A stretch of DNA of 9,491 bases from Candidatus Methanofastidiosum methylothiophilum (GTDB lineage Archaea; Methanobacteriota_B; Thermococci; Methanofastidiosales; Methanofastidiosaceae), in the NCBI GenBank assembly GCA_001587675.1, contig LNGD01000057.1, positions 1 through 9,491 on the forward strand, read 5' to 3'. Numbering within the stretch: the first letter of the stretch is position 1; every line of letters begins with the position of its first letter. Under the pieces are notes generated by a model. It saw only the letters and a program-made list of their open reading frames with translations, was not told the origin of the DNA and made no database searches. The position numbers and the translations under genes are program-made. Shown one piece after another: positions 1 through 7,319 of this stretch.

Positions 1-430
1 GAGAACTTCGGTTAATTATCTTCGGTATTTCTTCTAGAATTAATTCAATTTCTTTTTCAATTTCAGGGGTAAGTTCTAATACTTCAGATGTTTTTTCTTT
101 TGGATATACCACCTCCCCCTTAACTAATTTACCTAATTTATTCTTTAAATACCATAGATAATAATAAAGTTGATATTTAGCCGGCTCTTCTAATTTAGAA
201 GATTTCTTTATTTCATATATTGTAATCTCTCCTCTTTTCTTAATAAAATCAATGGCAATTGTATCATCAATCAAGATATTCTTTTTTTCTCTTTTATATG
301 ATTCTTCATTAATTAATTTACCCATTGAAATATAATCATTGTCATAATTCATGTTTATTTGGTTTCCAAAATACCATAATTCTCTGTGACATGCTTTATA
401 ATATTGCACCATTACTCCTGTTATTTTCAT
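1..430 (-). CDS. cas4: CRISPR-associated Cas4 nuclease, type I-B, 3' end outside window
   Basis: Cas4 is a RecB-like, iron-sulfur nuclease that works with Cas1-Cas2 to trim and orient new spacers. The visible 143 residues begin MKITGVMVQYYKACHRELWY, the typical N-terminus of the short type I Cas4 group. C14 matches the first cluster-binding cysteine. The nuclease core is visible: Asp at 55/61 (IDDTIAID), the E-x-K motif at E73-K75 (YEIKK), and the QxxxY motif at Q87-Y91. The usual GxxxH position reads G37-KLI-N41, so Asn replaces His. The C-terminal cysteine cluster lies off the left edge. The ATG is 4 bp after the cas3 stop with no clear Shine-Dalgarno site, so translation is probably coupled to cas3. 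Identity is sure; activity is not, because of N41 and the missing C-terminus. Confidence 0.9.
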   Translation of the reverse strand, partial: MKITGVMVQYYKACHRELWYFGNQINMNYDNDYISMGKLINEESYKREKKNILIDDTIAIDFIKKRGEITIYEIKKSSKLEEPAKYQLYYYLWYLKNKLGKLVKGEVVYPKEKTSEVLELTPEIEKEIELILEEIPKIINRSS

Positions 431-434
431 AATA

Positions 435-2849
435 TCAAATTATTAATGGTATTTTTTCAGATTTATATCCCGTTTCTAAATCATATTTAGAATTTATCTT
501 ACCAAGAGAAACATAACCTATTCTTTCATTATAAAGAACATCATTTGCTTTATTTTTCGGAATAGAAATAATATAATCGTAAAATGATTTTTTAATATTA
601 AGAAATTTTTTCCTCTTCAAAATTGGATCATCAATATCTAATATCTTTACAAATTCATTCCATATTTTCTTTGCGTTTTCGTTTATTTCAATAAAAATGT
701 CAATTTTCTCGTAATCATCTTCAATTAACTTAAAGTTACCAGTTTCTTGAAATTCTAATTTATATAGATTTTCTAATATTTCTCTGGATATTTGGTCAGT
801 GGAGGATTCATTTACTAAAAGAAAGTATTTATTTAGCAATTTAAAGAAATCCTTTTCTTCAACAACTTTTACGTTTTTCAATGTTTCTAAAGTCTTATTG
901 ATTAGAAATCCTTCATATATGTAAGTACAGAATTTTCTTTCATTATTATCTTTTAATATATATACATTGACCTCGCCTTGACTCTTAAATGAAAAATTAC
1001 GATTACATCTACCTGCAACTTGATTGATAGAATCAAGAGGAGCAAGATCTCTGTATATTATATCGATATCGATATCTACACCTGCTTCAATGACTTGAGT
1101 AGAAACAATAATTTTTCTTTTTTTACTTGTTTTAATTTTTCTTATTCTATCTAATCTATCAAAGGGAATTATATTAGAGGATAGATAGTAATATTCATTA
1201 CAATCATTATTAGTATTTTTTTTAATAAAATTAAATAATTCTTTCGAAGAAGTAATGGTATTTAATACTATTAGAAAACTTTTATCATCTCTAGTAATTA
1301 TATCATTTAATACAATATTTTTAAAATCTTCGAAATTAACTTCTTTTTCTAAATACAAGTTTAACTTAATTCTATTTAATTGACTATAATATTTTTGACT
1401 ATCTTCTATAAGATTATTAATTTCATTTTTTTCTGAGTCAAAAATCAGTGGCGCAGTCGCAGTCACAATTATGAAATAAGTATTAAAATATTTTGAAAGG
1501 AAATAAAGAGATTCATTTAGTAATTTCCAATACTTGTGGGGTATGGTTTGTATTTCATCAAGTATGACTATAGAATTAGTTATATTATGAAATTTTCTCA
1601 ATAATCTATTTTTATTTGAAATAAGTCCATGAAACAGCTGGATAAAAGAAGTTATTATTAATTCTGAATTCCACCCTTCTATCAAAAATAAACTTTTGTC
1701 TGATTCGTATTCTTCTTCAGAGGTAGTATAAGATATTTCGGAAAGATGATGATGTTTTAATAAGATATTTGATCGGATATTTTCAAATTGAGAAACAATT
1801 ATGTCCTCAATTACGGAATAGTTTTGATCTATGATACTCAAAAAAGGTAGAGAGTAAATAATTCTAGGATTATACCCTTTCTCTGTTTGTATTTTATTTT
1901 TTAACTTAACAGCAAAAGAAAATGAGGTTATAGTTTTACCAGTACCAGTAGGTACATTTAATAGATATATTTTATCTTGAACATCAAGATTTTCTAACTT
2001 ACTATTCACTTCTTCGTATATTTCTGTTCTAATCTTGTCAATAAAATTTAGATTATTATTAAATTTATTTATTTTGTATTGATCTACTAATCTAGATGGG
2101 ATGTTCTCTCTAAGTATATTCAAAGATCCTATTGCATCAGCCTTATCAGAATCAATCAAGATAGAATATAATAAAAGAGTTAAGAAATAATAAAATAATA
2201 TTTTATTTTTCTGAATTTTTAATAAGTTAATGAATTCTCTATCTATTTCTCTTAATATATTTAAGTAATTCTCCTTAAAATCAGAAAATAAGTATTTATT
2301 ACATCCAAAAAGCTTATCCAGTATATTTTGTATTTCGTTTTCATCTATTGAATAAATTTGTGAATTTATTACTGAAATTAGTTTCTTATCATTCAGAATT
2401 TCATGAATTTCATTTATTTCCTTTACAGAGTTTGCTAGATTCCCATGATGTCTTTTTACGACAAAAAATGAAATTATTGGCAGAAATGAATAATGTTCAT
2501 CTTTATCCTTGGGGATATTTTTCAAATATGTTTTGATGATATAATATGTAAAAATAGAAGAAAACAATCCATGTCTAGTTTCTTTATAAGATTTCAATTC
2601 TCTTTTTTTAGTTAAATCTTTTTCTAGCAAGTATTCTTGAAAATATTTAGAAGCTTTCCCAAAATCATGCGTTGCCCCAATTAAATAAATTATCTCTGAC
2701 AAAACTTCTGTGTCGACATAATCTCCTATGTTTAAATTTTTTTGAAGAAGGATATCTTTAGACTTTTTCCCAACTTCTTCTAAGTGGGAAACTAAGGTCT
2801 TGTTAGGATGAGAATATAGTTTAAATTGGAATAATTTTTGTTCCATCAT
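435..2849 (-). CDS. cas3: CRISPR-associated helicase-nuclease Cas3 (HD and helicase fused)
   Basis: Cas3 is the effector recruited by Cascade to unwind and degrade target DNA. The 804-residue protein has an N-terminal HD nuclease domain (about 1-245): H22, the H61-D62 pair (THDFGK), H93, H134-H135 (RHHG) and D233-SDK. A superfamily 2 helicase follows: Walker A PTGTGKT at 300-306, DEIQ box at 432-435, TAT at 464-466, motif V with STQVIEAGVD at 584-593, and motif VI QVAGRCNR at 611-618. All motifs look intact. The start is ATGATG inside the end of cas5 (29-base overlap). GGGAG sits 4 bases before the first ATG and 7 before the second, so initiation at M2 (2846) is at least as likely. Cas3 is the fifth gene of the operon and is followed 4 bp later by cas4. 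Confidence 0.96.
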   Translation of the reverse strand: MMEQKLFQFKLYSHPNKTLVSHLEEVGKKSKDILLQKNLNIGDYVDTEVLSEIIYLIGATHDFGKASKYFQEYLLEKDLTKKRELKSYKETRHGLFSSIFTYYIIKTYLKNIPKDKDEHYSFLPIISFFVVKRHHGNLANSVKEINEIHEILNDKKLISVINSQIYSIDENEIQNILDKLFGCNKYLFSDFKENYLNILREIDREFINLLKIQKNKILFYYFLTLLLYSILIDSDKADAIGSLNILRENIPSRLVDQYKINKFNNNLNFIDKIRTEIYEEVNSKLENLDVQDKIYLLNVPTGTGKTITSFSFAVKLKNKIQTEKGYNPRIIYSLPFLSIIDQNYSVIEDIIVSQFENIRSNILLKHHHLSEISYTTSEEEYESDKSLFLIEGWNSELIITSFIQLFHGLISNKNRLLRKFHNITNSIVILDEIQTIPHKYWKLLNESLYFLSKYFNTYFIIVTATAPLIFDSEKNEINNLIEDSQKYYSQLNRIKLNLYLEKEVNFEDFKNIVLNDIITRDDKSFLIVLNTITSSKELFNFIKKNTNNDCNEYYYLSSNIIPFDRLDRIRKIKTSKKRKIIVSTQVIEAGVDIDIDIIYRDLAPLDSINQVAGRCNRNFSFKSQGEVNVYILKDNNERKFCTYIYEGFLINKTLETLKNVKVVEEKDFFKLLNKYFLLVNESSTDQISREILENLYKLEFQETGNFKLIEDDYEKIDIFIEINENAKKIWNEFVKILDIDDPILKRKKFLNIKKSFYDYIISIPKNKANDVLYNERIGYVSLGKINSKYDLETGYKSEKIPLII

Positions 2850-3555
2850 TTAACTCCCAATAAAATTCAGGGATTACTTTGATTAATTTACCAGATTCTT
2901 CTATAATTACTTCAACATATTCTTCAGTTTCTCTATTACTGCTGATATATGAAGGAATTGATTCTATAGAGTATTTTTTGTCTTCTTCAGGTTCTATTTT
3001 TTTAATTAAAGTCCCACTTTTAGATTTTTTTATTGGTACAATTGAATTTATATATTGAAATTCTTGTGGCCTTATTTCATTAAAACTATATTCATCAACG
3101 TAACAGAAATTACATATCAACTCAGTTAATCCCAAATAAGGCGTATATATGGTCTTGTGACTAATTAATAGTTCTTTTAGTTGGTCATGAATTTCCTTAT
3201 TTCTAATAAAAAAATAAATCCGATATCTCGGGTCTTTTATAAATTCAAAATTGAGTATTGTATGTTGTTTAAAGTAGTTCATCATTGGATAAGAAATTAA
3301 ATATTCGCTTTTTGTATTTATTAGATTAAGAGCTATCCTAGTCTTATTAATCGGATTTAATATTTGAATAGCAATTTTAGATTCATGTTCTTTAAATTTG
3401 GACTGATATTCATTTCTATTATATCCTAAAATAGCTGCAATGAGACCCATTACAGTCGATTTTGATGGTATAGTGTGTGTTAAGGGGGATGTTGTTGCGT
3501 ATCTTTTCTTAAAATGTGCATAATCCCCCCATACATCAAAAGCTAACAGTTGCAT
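2821..3555 (-). CDS. cas5: Cascade subunit Cas5, type I-B
   Basis: Cas5 is the RAMP-fold Cascade subunit that caps the 5' handle of the crRNA and contacts Cas8b. The 244-residue product opens with the family signature: MQLLAFDVWGDYAHFKK, then a segment with P-S-K-S-T-V-M-G-L at about 30-38, as in Cas5 of the I-B group. Length is normal for the family. It starts 12 bp after the cas7 stop, with a weak GTGA-type Shine-Dalgarno site in the gap, and its last 29 bases overlap the start of cas3. Pre-crRNA processing is expected from Cas6, present in this operon, so Cas5 probably has only a structural role here. The identification rests on the N-terminal signature and gene order. Confidence 0.93.
   Translation of the reverse strand: MQLLAFDVWGDYAHFKKRYATTSPLTHTIPSKSTVMGLIAAILGYNRNEYQSKFKEHESKIAIQILNPINKTRIALNLINTKSEYLISYPMMNYFKQHTILNFEFIKDPRYRIYFFIRNKEIHDQLKELLISHKTIYTPYLGLTELICNFCYVDEYSFNEIRPQEFQYINSIVPIKKSKSGTLIKKIEPEEDKKYSIESIPSYISSNRETEEYVEVIIEESGKLIKVIPEFYWELNDGTKIIPI
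2854..2858 (-). promoter_or_regulatory. Ribosome binding site of cas3, inside cas5
   Basis: GGGAG on the minus strand lies in the last codons of cas5. Its spacing is 4 bases to the first ATG (2849) and 7 to the second (2846), which favours the second Met as start, although both are in frame and differ by one residue. Confidence 0.6.
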
Positions 3556-3567
3556 GCTTTCACTCTA

Positions 3568-4497
3568 CTAAATCTTAAATTCTTTTGAGGGTATATTACT
3601 ACTTCTTAATATTTCTTCAAACTTTTGTTCTTTATTATTAAAAATGAATTTAACTCTATCATCTATTATATAGTTAATCAATTCTATTTTTTCTCGGTAT
3701 TTAACTAAAACATTTATCAATTTTGATATATCCAATTTAAAATCAGAAATATCTCTTAATTGTTCATCTGGTAAGTCAGATGATATCTCTATCAATTTGT
3801 CAAGATCCCCGATATGATAATTATTCTCTAAGTAATCTATTTTCAGTAACATTCTTGGGACCTGACCAACTTTCGATCTAGAAATTAAATTTTTAGTACC
3901 ATTCCACATACTCTCTAAAAGTAGATCTATATCTTCTTGAGTTAGCTTAGTAGTTTTAGCTGCGTTTTCATTTATTACTCCATAGAAAGATATAATTGAA
4001 TAAGGAACTACCCATTCTTCTCTAAAAGTTTTTGCTTCTTTTCCTTCACCGGAAGCAAATGCCCCAGAACCTTTGAGGTATTTTAATTCAACTTTATTAA
4101 GAGACCTACCCATTTTGAATTGAACAGGACCGGTATAAATAATTGAACTATCCTTAGATTTTCCAGTGGCGATAGGTATTGTTCCACCAAAAAGTCTTAC
4201 ATCTATGCACTCTTTTATTATAGTTTCAGGATTATTTTGAAAGTCTTTCCCCCTCGCCTTAGCATCTTGTATATTTCCACTTTCATCAGAAATTTTTCTA
4301 ACAAAAATTTCTTTTCCTTTAAAATTATGTAAATAATCTCTTATTGTTCTTTTGAGTCTTACATCTGTAACTATATTTATTCTTGTTTCTTCGTCCATTC
4401 TTGGTTTATTTTCATCTGCAGGATCTCCATTTGGATTTATATCCTTTACATCATACAAAAAAATTAGCTCAGATCTTTTTTTGATAGTTTCGCTCAT
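3568..4497 (-). CDS. cas7: Cascade backbone subunit Cas7, type I-B (Csh2 family)
   Basis: Cas7 polymerises along the crRNA to make the Cascade backbone. The 309-residue protein has the Csh2-type N-terminal signature DVKDINPNGDP at 16-26, followed by an Asp/Arg-rich segment (PRMDEETR), the DVRLFGG motif at 99-105, and SRSKVGQVPRML at 206-217, a conserved stretch of this family. Full length, no visible damage. The ATG lies inside the 3' end of cas8b (29-base overlap) and is preceded by GGAGGAGG at 6 bases, the strongest ribosome site in the operon. This suits the need for several Cas7 copies per complex; that link to stoichiometry is inference. Confidence 0.95.
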   Translation of the reverse strand: MSETIKKRSELIFLYDVKDINPNGDPADENKPRMDEETRINIVTDVRLKRTIRDYLHNFKGKEIFVRKISDESGNIQDAKARGKDFQNNPETIIKECIDVRLFGGTIPIATGKSKDSSIIYTGPVQFKMGRSLNKVELKYLKGSGAFASGEGKEAKTFREEWVVPYSIISFYGVINENAAKTTKLTQEDIDLLLESMWNGTKNLISRSKVGQVPRMLLKIDYLENNYHIGDLDKLIEISSDLPDEQLRDISDFKLDISKLINVLVKYREKIELINYIIDDRVKFIFNNKEQKFEEILRSSNIPSKEFKI

Positions 4498-4930
4498 TCA
4501 TATCCTCCTCCATAGTTTTATTGATCAAAAATTCATCTGCCATATTCATTCCTAAAACAAAATAAAAACTGATTTCATTATTGCTCATTTTCCAGTTTTG
4601 ATCACCCTTTAAGAAGTATTCAGAAATTAGCTTTTCTATATCTTTATAATAATTTTTACCATACTCTTCTAGCTTAGATTGTATTTGAGGCAGTAATGCT
4701 TTAATTCTTTTTTCATCTAATTTTAAGCCATTCAATTTATTTCTAAATGGAGTTGATTTTTTATCGATATACTGTATATTCAATAATTTTTGTGTTAGTA
4801 CACCTTCAAGAAAAATAGCTTTTTTTATATCGGACTCGAAAAAACTACTATGTTCTTTAAATATTTTATCCGCGATATTTTTTATTTCTGTTTTTTCTGA
4901 ATAGCCATCTTGATTCAATTTATTTCCCAT
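4469..4930 (-). CDS. cas11b: Cas11b small subunit from an internal start in cas8b
   Basis: In-frame ATG at cas8b codon 465 would give a 153-residue protein starting MGNKLNQDGYSEKTEIKNIA and sharing the cas8b stop. AGGTGG ends 4 bases before this ATG, a better ribosome site than that of cas8b itself. The product is mostly predicted helix and charged, as expected for Cas11. Known: in types I-B, I-C and I-D the small subunit that lines the non-target strand is made by internal initiation in the large-subunit gene. No separate cas11 gene is visible in this operon, which fits. Seen here: the ATG, the site and the frame. Inferred: that it is used. The codons forming the site encode Gly-Gly (EIGGNM), so the site could also be chance. 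Confidence 0.72.
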   Translation of the reverse strand: MGNKLNQDGYSEKTEIKNIADKIFKEHSSFFESDIKKAIFLEGVLTQKLLNIQYIDKKSTPFRNKLNGLKLDEKRIKALLPQIQSKLEEYGKNYYKDIEKLISEYFLKGDQNWKMSNNEISFYFVLGMNMADEFLINKTMEEDMNERNYQKKI

Positions 4931-6322
4931 ATTACCACCTATTTCTGATTTATTTAAAATTAAAAGTTTGTCCAGATAAGATAATAACATAAAACCTTGT
5001 AGTGTAATCTCCTTTGTATTAATATTATTACTAAAGTTTTTTCTAATCCTTTTAATTAAAAAAAATAAAATAATTTCATAATCAACTTTTCTTCCAGTAA
5101 ATATTCTCCTTACTGCATCTATATAATATTTTCTAGACTTATCTTTTTCTAGAGATTTGAGAAAAATATTGTATAGAATTTCAAAATTAAAGCTTATATT
5201 ATTATTGTAAAAAATTTGAATATTATCCAAATCTTTTTTAGTTTGAAATAGTTTCTTTAAATAAGAGGGTAATACATCTTCAATGCTTAACAAGATTTTT
5301 AACTCTTTTGGATTTGGTTTTTCATAAAAAATTAAATTCAAAGTTAGAAAATTTTTTTCCTCACTTAAAAGCTCAAGAATTCTATCTTCAGTAAAAGTAA
5401 GATCTCCAATCCAACCTTTCTTTTCTTTTGAAAAAGATGGGTCTTCAGAATATATCTCAAATAGATCTAATACGGACTGGAAGTTATTTTTTCCTATTAA
5501 ATGTATAAATTTTGGGATAAGGTAATACTTAAATCCACCATAAAAATTAAGATTCATCACTTTCTCAATATATTTTTTTCCTTCTTCTAGATTCAATGCA
5601 CACTCAGAACATACGGGGTAAAGTTTCCATCCGTCCTGTTGATTAAAAGAAGGAGCGAAACTGCTTTTATCTAGCGTATAAAATGGAAAGATATCAGAAG
5701 TAAATCCATAAACTGAATCTGATTCTTTAAAGCAAATACTACAAATTTTATTCTTTCCAATAGCTTGAAGTCCATATTTAGTGTAATATCTAATATTTGA
5801 ACGATTAATTAATATTTTTTGGAATAGTTTAAAATCTTTTAAATAGTAAATTTTATTATTTTCTTTGATAATGAGAGTTAATAATATACCATTTTTAATT
5901 TCATTATTCTCGAGATTATTTATTACTTTTTTAATTTCTTCCAATATCTTCTCTTGATTTAATTCAAGAGTAATTTTTATTCCTTCGATTACTTGAATTT
6001 CTTCATCATTTAGATTATTTATTTTATTATCATAGAACCAGTGTAAAAATTTTTTCTTAAAAGTTTTATCAATATCAGTTATTATGCAAGAAGGTGTTAC
6101 ATTAGCACCTTGAGACTCTCCTCTTCTATAAAGATATTTTTCGTAATTATTTGAATCAAATTCTTCTAATCTTATAGTTTCATATACGTATTCTCTATCC
6201 AATTTATCTAGAACTATCCCTATTATGTATTTAGTTTTGGGATCTTGTGTTATGATTGATAATGGAGTTTTATTTTCTTTTTCAATCAAATATTCTCCAA
6301 TAGTTGCAATTGACTTAATCAT
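4469..6322 (-). CDS. cas8b: Cascade large subunit Cas8b (Csh1, TM1802-like)
   Basis: Cas8b is the large Cascade subunit that recognises the PAM and recruits Cas3. The 617-residue product is the right size. It contains a zinc-finger-like pair of CxxC motifs, C194/C197 (CSICF) and C238/C241 (CSECAL), with the conserved stretch YGFTSDIFPFYTLDK between them, as in Csh1/TM1802 proteins. The C-terminal quarter is helical, with FLEGVLTQKLLNIQ and EISFYFVLGMNM, which match the small-subunit-like end of the family. The start is supported by GGGTG 5 bases before the ATG, 20 bp after cas6. The 3' end overlaps cas7 by 29 bases. Cas8b diverges quickly; the call rests on the zinc motifs, length and position between cas6 and cas7. 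Confidence 0.92.
   Translation of the reverse strand: MIKSIATIGEYLIEKENKTPLSIITQDPKTKYIIGIVLDKLDREYVYETIRLEEFDSNNYEKYLYRRGESQGANVTPSCIITDIDKTFKKKFLHWFYDNKINNLNDEEIQVIEGIKITLELNQEKILEEIKKVINNLENNEIKNGILLTLIIKENNKIYYLKDFKLFQKILINRSNIRYYTKYGLQAIGKNKICSICFKESDSVYGFTSDIFPFYTLDKSSFAPSFNQQDGWKLYPVCSECALNLEEGKKYIEKVMNLNFYGGFKYYLIPKFIHLIGKNNFQSVLDLFEIYSEDPSFSKEKKGWIGDLTFTEDRILELLSEEKNFLTLNLIFYEKPNPKELKILLSIEDVLPSYLKKLFQTKKDLDNIQIFYNNNISFNFEILYNIFLKSLEKDKSRKYYIDAVRRIFTGRKVDYEIILFFLIKRIRKNFSNNINTKEITLQGFMLLSYLDKLLILNKSEIGGNMGNKLNQDGYSEKTEIKNIADKIFKEHSSFFESDIKKAIFLEGVLTQKLLNIQYIDKKSTPFRNKLNGLKLDEKRIKALLPQIQSKLEEYGKNYYKDIEKLISEYFLKGDQNWKMSNNEISFYFVLGMNMADEFLINKTMEEDMNERNYQKKI
4504..4511 (-). promoter_or_regulatory. 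Strong Shine-Dalgarno site of cas7, inside cas8b
   Basis: GGAGGAGG on the minus strand, 6 bases before the cas7 ATG (4497). It is the longest match to the archaeal anti-Shine-Dalgarno that I see in the operon and fixes the cas7 start within the cas8b reading frame. Confidence 0.8.
4935..4940 (-). promoter_or_regulatory. Internal Shine-Dalgarno site for Cas11b
   Basis: AGGTGG on the minus strand, within cas8b codons for Gly-Gly. AGGTG matches the archaeal anti-Shine-Dalgarno and stands 5 bases before the ATG at 4930, an ideal spacing. It is what decides the proposed internal start. Confidence 0.68.
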
Positions 6323-6342
6323 TTATACACCCAATACATTAT

Positions 6343-7053
6343 TCAAACAATCTTAATTGGATTAACAAATCCAAATCCCATTGAATTTTTTTCACCAAGC
6401 CCTGTTTCCATCAAGAAGGAATAAAATTTTTTATACTCATCGCTTACATATTCTTTCTCTAAATTTTTCCACATAGACCCGATAATTATAAATTCATTTC
6501 CTTTTTTTATATTATTGACAACTACTTCTTTGTTAAATACTAGCTTATCAAAAATACTATCCTCAAATGCCAAATCTTCATTATAGAATGCATTATATTT
6601 TTTCAATGCATTGTCCTTTATTCTATCTAAAAAGAAAAGTAAATCTTTATCTCTGTCAAATGAATAATAGATATTATTTCTGTTATCTTTGTACAGAACA
6701 ATTGGACTTCCAGTAATCCAGACTTTATTAAAAGGAACTTTTATTATTCTTGATTTAACATGAAATAGATGGCCTGCAATTATTTTTTCTCCTTCTAGTT
6801 TTGAATTTAAAAATTGAATAAAACTTCTATCGGGAGAAGATATTAAAATATTCTTTTTTTCACCCTCCTTATAATCATTTACTGGAAAGATATCAGAAAA
6901 ACAAAAAAATTTGAATCCTTTAATATCATGAAATTCTGGATATTCTTGTTTGAAAGGCGAATAAAGAAAACCTTGTATAGAATGCTTATTAATTTCATTA
7001 TAACAAAAATTTTCTTTCGGCGTCAGTTCAAGCATTAATCGCAATTCAATCAC
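6343..7053 (-). CDS. cas6: CRISPR RNA endoribonuclease Cas6
   Basis: Cas6 cuts the precursor crRNA within each repeat. The 236-residue RAMP protein shows the N-terminal segment NKHSIQGFLYS with H24, the likely catalytic histidine, and K23 beside it, and the C-terminal glycine-rich loop GLGEKNSMGFGFVNP at about 218-232, the hallmark of the family. Length is typical. The start is GTG (7053), supported by GAGG 6 bases upstream; the next in-frame ATG is codon 7 (7035) and would remove part of the first beta strand. Cas6 is the first gene of the cas operon and lies 20 bp before cas8b, so its promoter likely drives the whole operon. Confidence 0.94.
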   Translation of the reverse strand: MIELRLMLELTPKENFCYNEINKHSIQGFLYSPFKQEYPEFHDIKGFKFFCFSDIFPVNDYKEGEKKNILISSPDRSFIQFLNSKLEGEKIIAGHLFHVKSRIIKVPFNKVWITGSPIVLYKDNRNNIYYSFDRDKDLLFFLDRIKDNALKKYNAFYNEDLAFEDSIFDKLVFNKEVVVNNIKKGNEFIIIGSMWKNLEKEYVSDEYKKFYSFLMETGLGEKNSMGFGFVNPIKIV

Positions 7054-7059
7054 TTTTAT

Positions 7060-7063
7060 CCTC
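7060..7063 (-). promoter_or_regulatory. Ribosome binding site that supports the GTG start of cas6
   Basis: GAGG on the minus strand, 6 bases before the GTG at 7053. No comparable site precedes the later ATG at codon 7, so GTG is the preferred start. Confidence 0.6.
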
Positions 7064-7082
7064 AGTATACTTATTATATTTA

Positions 7083-7093
7083 GTATTTATAAA
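7083..7093 (-). promoter_or_regulatory. TATA box of the cas operon
   Basis: TTTATAAATAC on the minus strand is a close match to an archaeal TATA box. With the usual 25-27 bp spacing, transcription would start near 7061-7066, giving a very short leader just before cas6, at or just before its GAGG site. The sequence directly upstream is not a strong BRE. A TSS at or downstream of 7061 would remove part of the ribosome site, so the exact start matters. Confidence 0.55.
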
Positions 7094-7094
7094 G

Positions 7095-7140
7095 ATATGG
7101 AAAAAAATATGGAAAATAGGGAAAAAAAATTCTTTTCCAT
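7095..7140 (+). repeat. ATATGGAAAA repeat cluster upstream of the cas promoter
   Basis: On plus, ATATGGAAAA occurs at 7095-7104 and 7107-7116, a variant ATAGGGAAAA at 7116-7125, and the inverted half TTTTCCAT at 7133-7140. The last two also form a small inverted repeat, GGAAAA / TTTTCC with a 7-base loop (7120-7138). The cluster abuts the upstream side of the cas TATA box, the position where archaeal activators or repressors bind. The A-rich composition makes some repetition expected by chance, but two exact 10-mers 12 bp apart are notable. Confidence 0.5.
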
Positions 7141-7163
7141 TGAGAAAATCACAAAAATCATCT

Positions 7164-7226
7164 TCATAACTTACTATCAAACAGATTATATTCTTCTTCC
7201 GCCTCTGTTAATCCGTATTCTGCCAT
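7164..7226 (-). CDS. Short reading frame of 20 codons, possible micropeptide or gene relic
   Basis: ATG to TGA encodes MAEYGLTEAEEEYNLFDSKL. The frame stays open for another 14 codons upstream (to 7268), reading INLAKKDLLKKLNKM, so the whole 34-residue stretch has the look of an amphipathic helix with an acidic tail. Codon choice (GAG, GCG, CTG) is less AT-biased than the surrounding spacer. There is no Shine-Dalgarno site before the ATG. It lies on the cas strand, 110 bp before cas6. I do not recognise it. It could be the tail of a lost gene, such as an antitoxin, or a small expressed peptide; it may also be chance. Confidence 0.3.
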   Translation of the reverse strand: MAEYGLTEAEEEYNLFDSKL

Positions 7227-7290
7227 TTTATTTAACTTTTTTAATAAATCTTTTTTAGCTAAATTTATTTATTTTTAATTTCAGTTAGGA

Positions 7291-7297
7291 TTAAATA
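7291..7297 (+). promoter_or_regulatory. TATA box for a leaderless prenyltransferase transcript
   Basis: TTAAATA is centred at 7294, 26 bases before the ATG at 7320, which puts the expected transcription start on the A of the start codon. AGGA just before it is a purine-rich BRE-like element. No Shine-Dalgarno site precedes the gene, consistent with a leaderless mRNA. Confidence 0.55.
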
Positions 7298-7319
7298 TTA
7301 AAAATCTCTTAATAGTATT

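Noticed and set aside
2348..2536. Plus-strand frame of 62 codons
   Set aside because: It lies wholly antisense to the HD domain of cas3, has no ribosome site or recognisable motif, and is a shadow of the real gene.
4352..4555. Plus-strand frame of 67 codons
   Set aside because: Antisense to the conserved N-terminus of cas7 and the end of cas8b; its hydrophobic look comes from the complement of charged codons.
6361..7053. Start of cas6 at the ATG of codon 7
   Set aside because: The GTG start has GAGG at 6 bases and keeps the first beta strand; the ATG has no site of its own.
7120..7138. GGAAAA / TTTTCC hairpin as a terminator
   Set aside because: The stem is only 6 A:T-rich pairs, and it sits upstream of cas6 on the same strand, so a regulatory or chance origin is more likely.
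7054..7319. Possible CRISPR array or leader next to cas6
   Set aside because: The repeats here are 10-mers 9-12 bp apart, not 28-37 base repeats separated by spacers, and no such array appears anywhere in the window.
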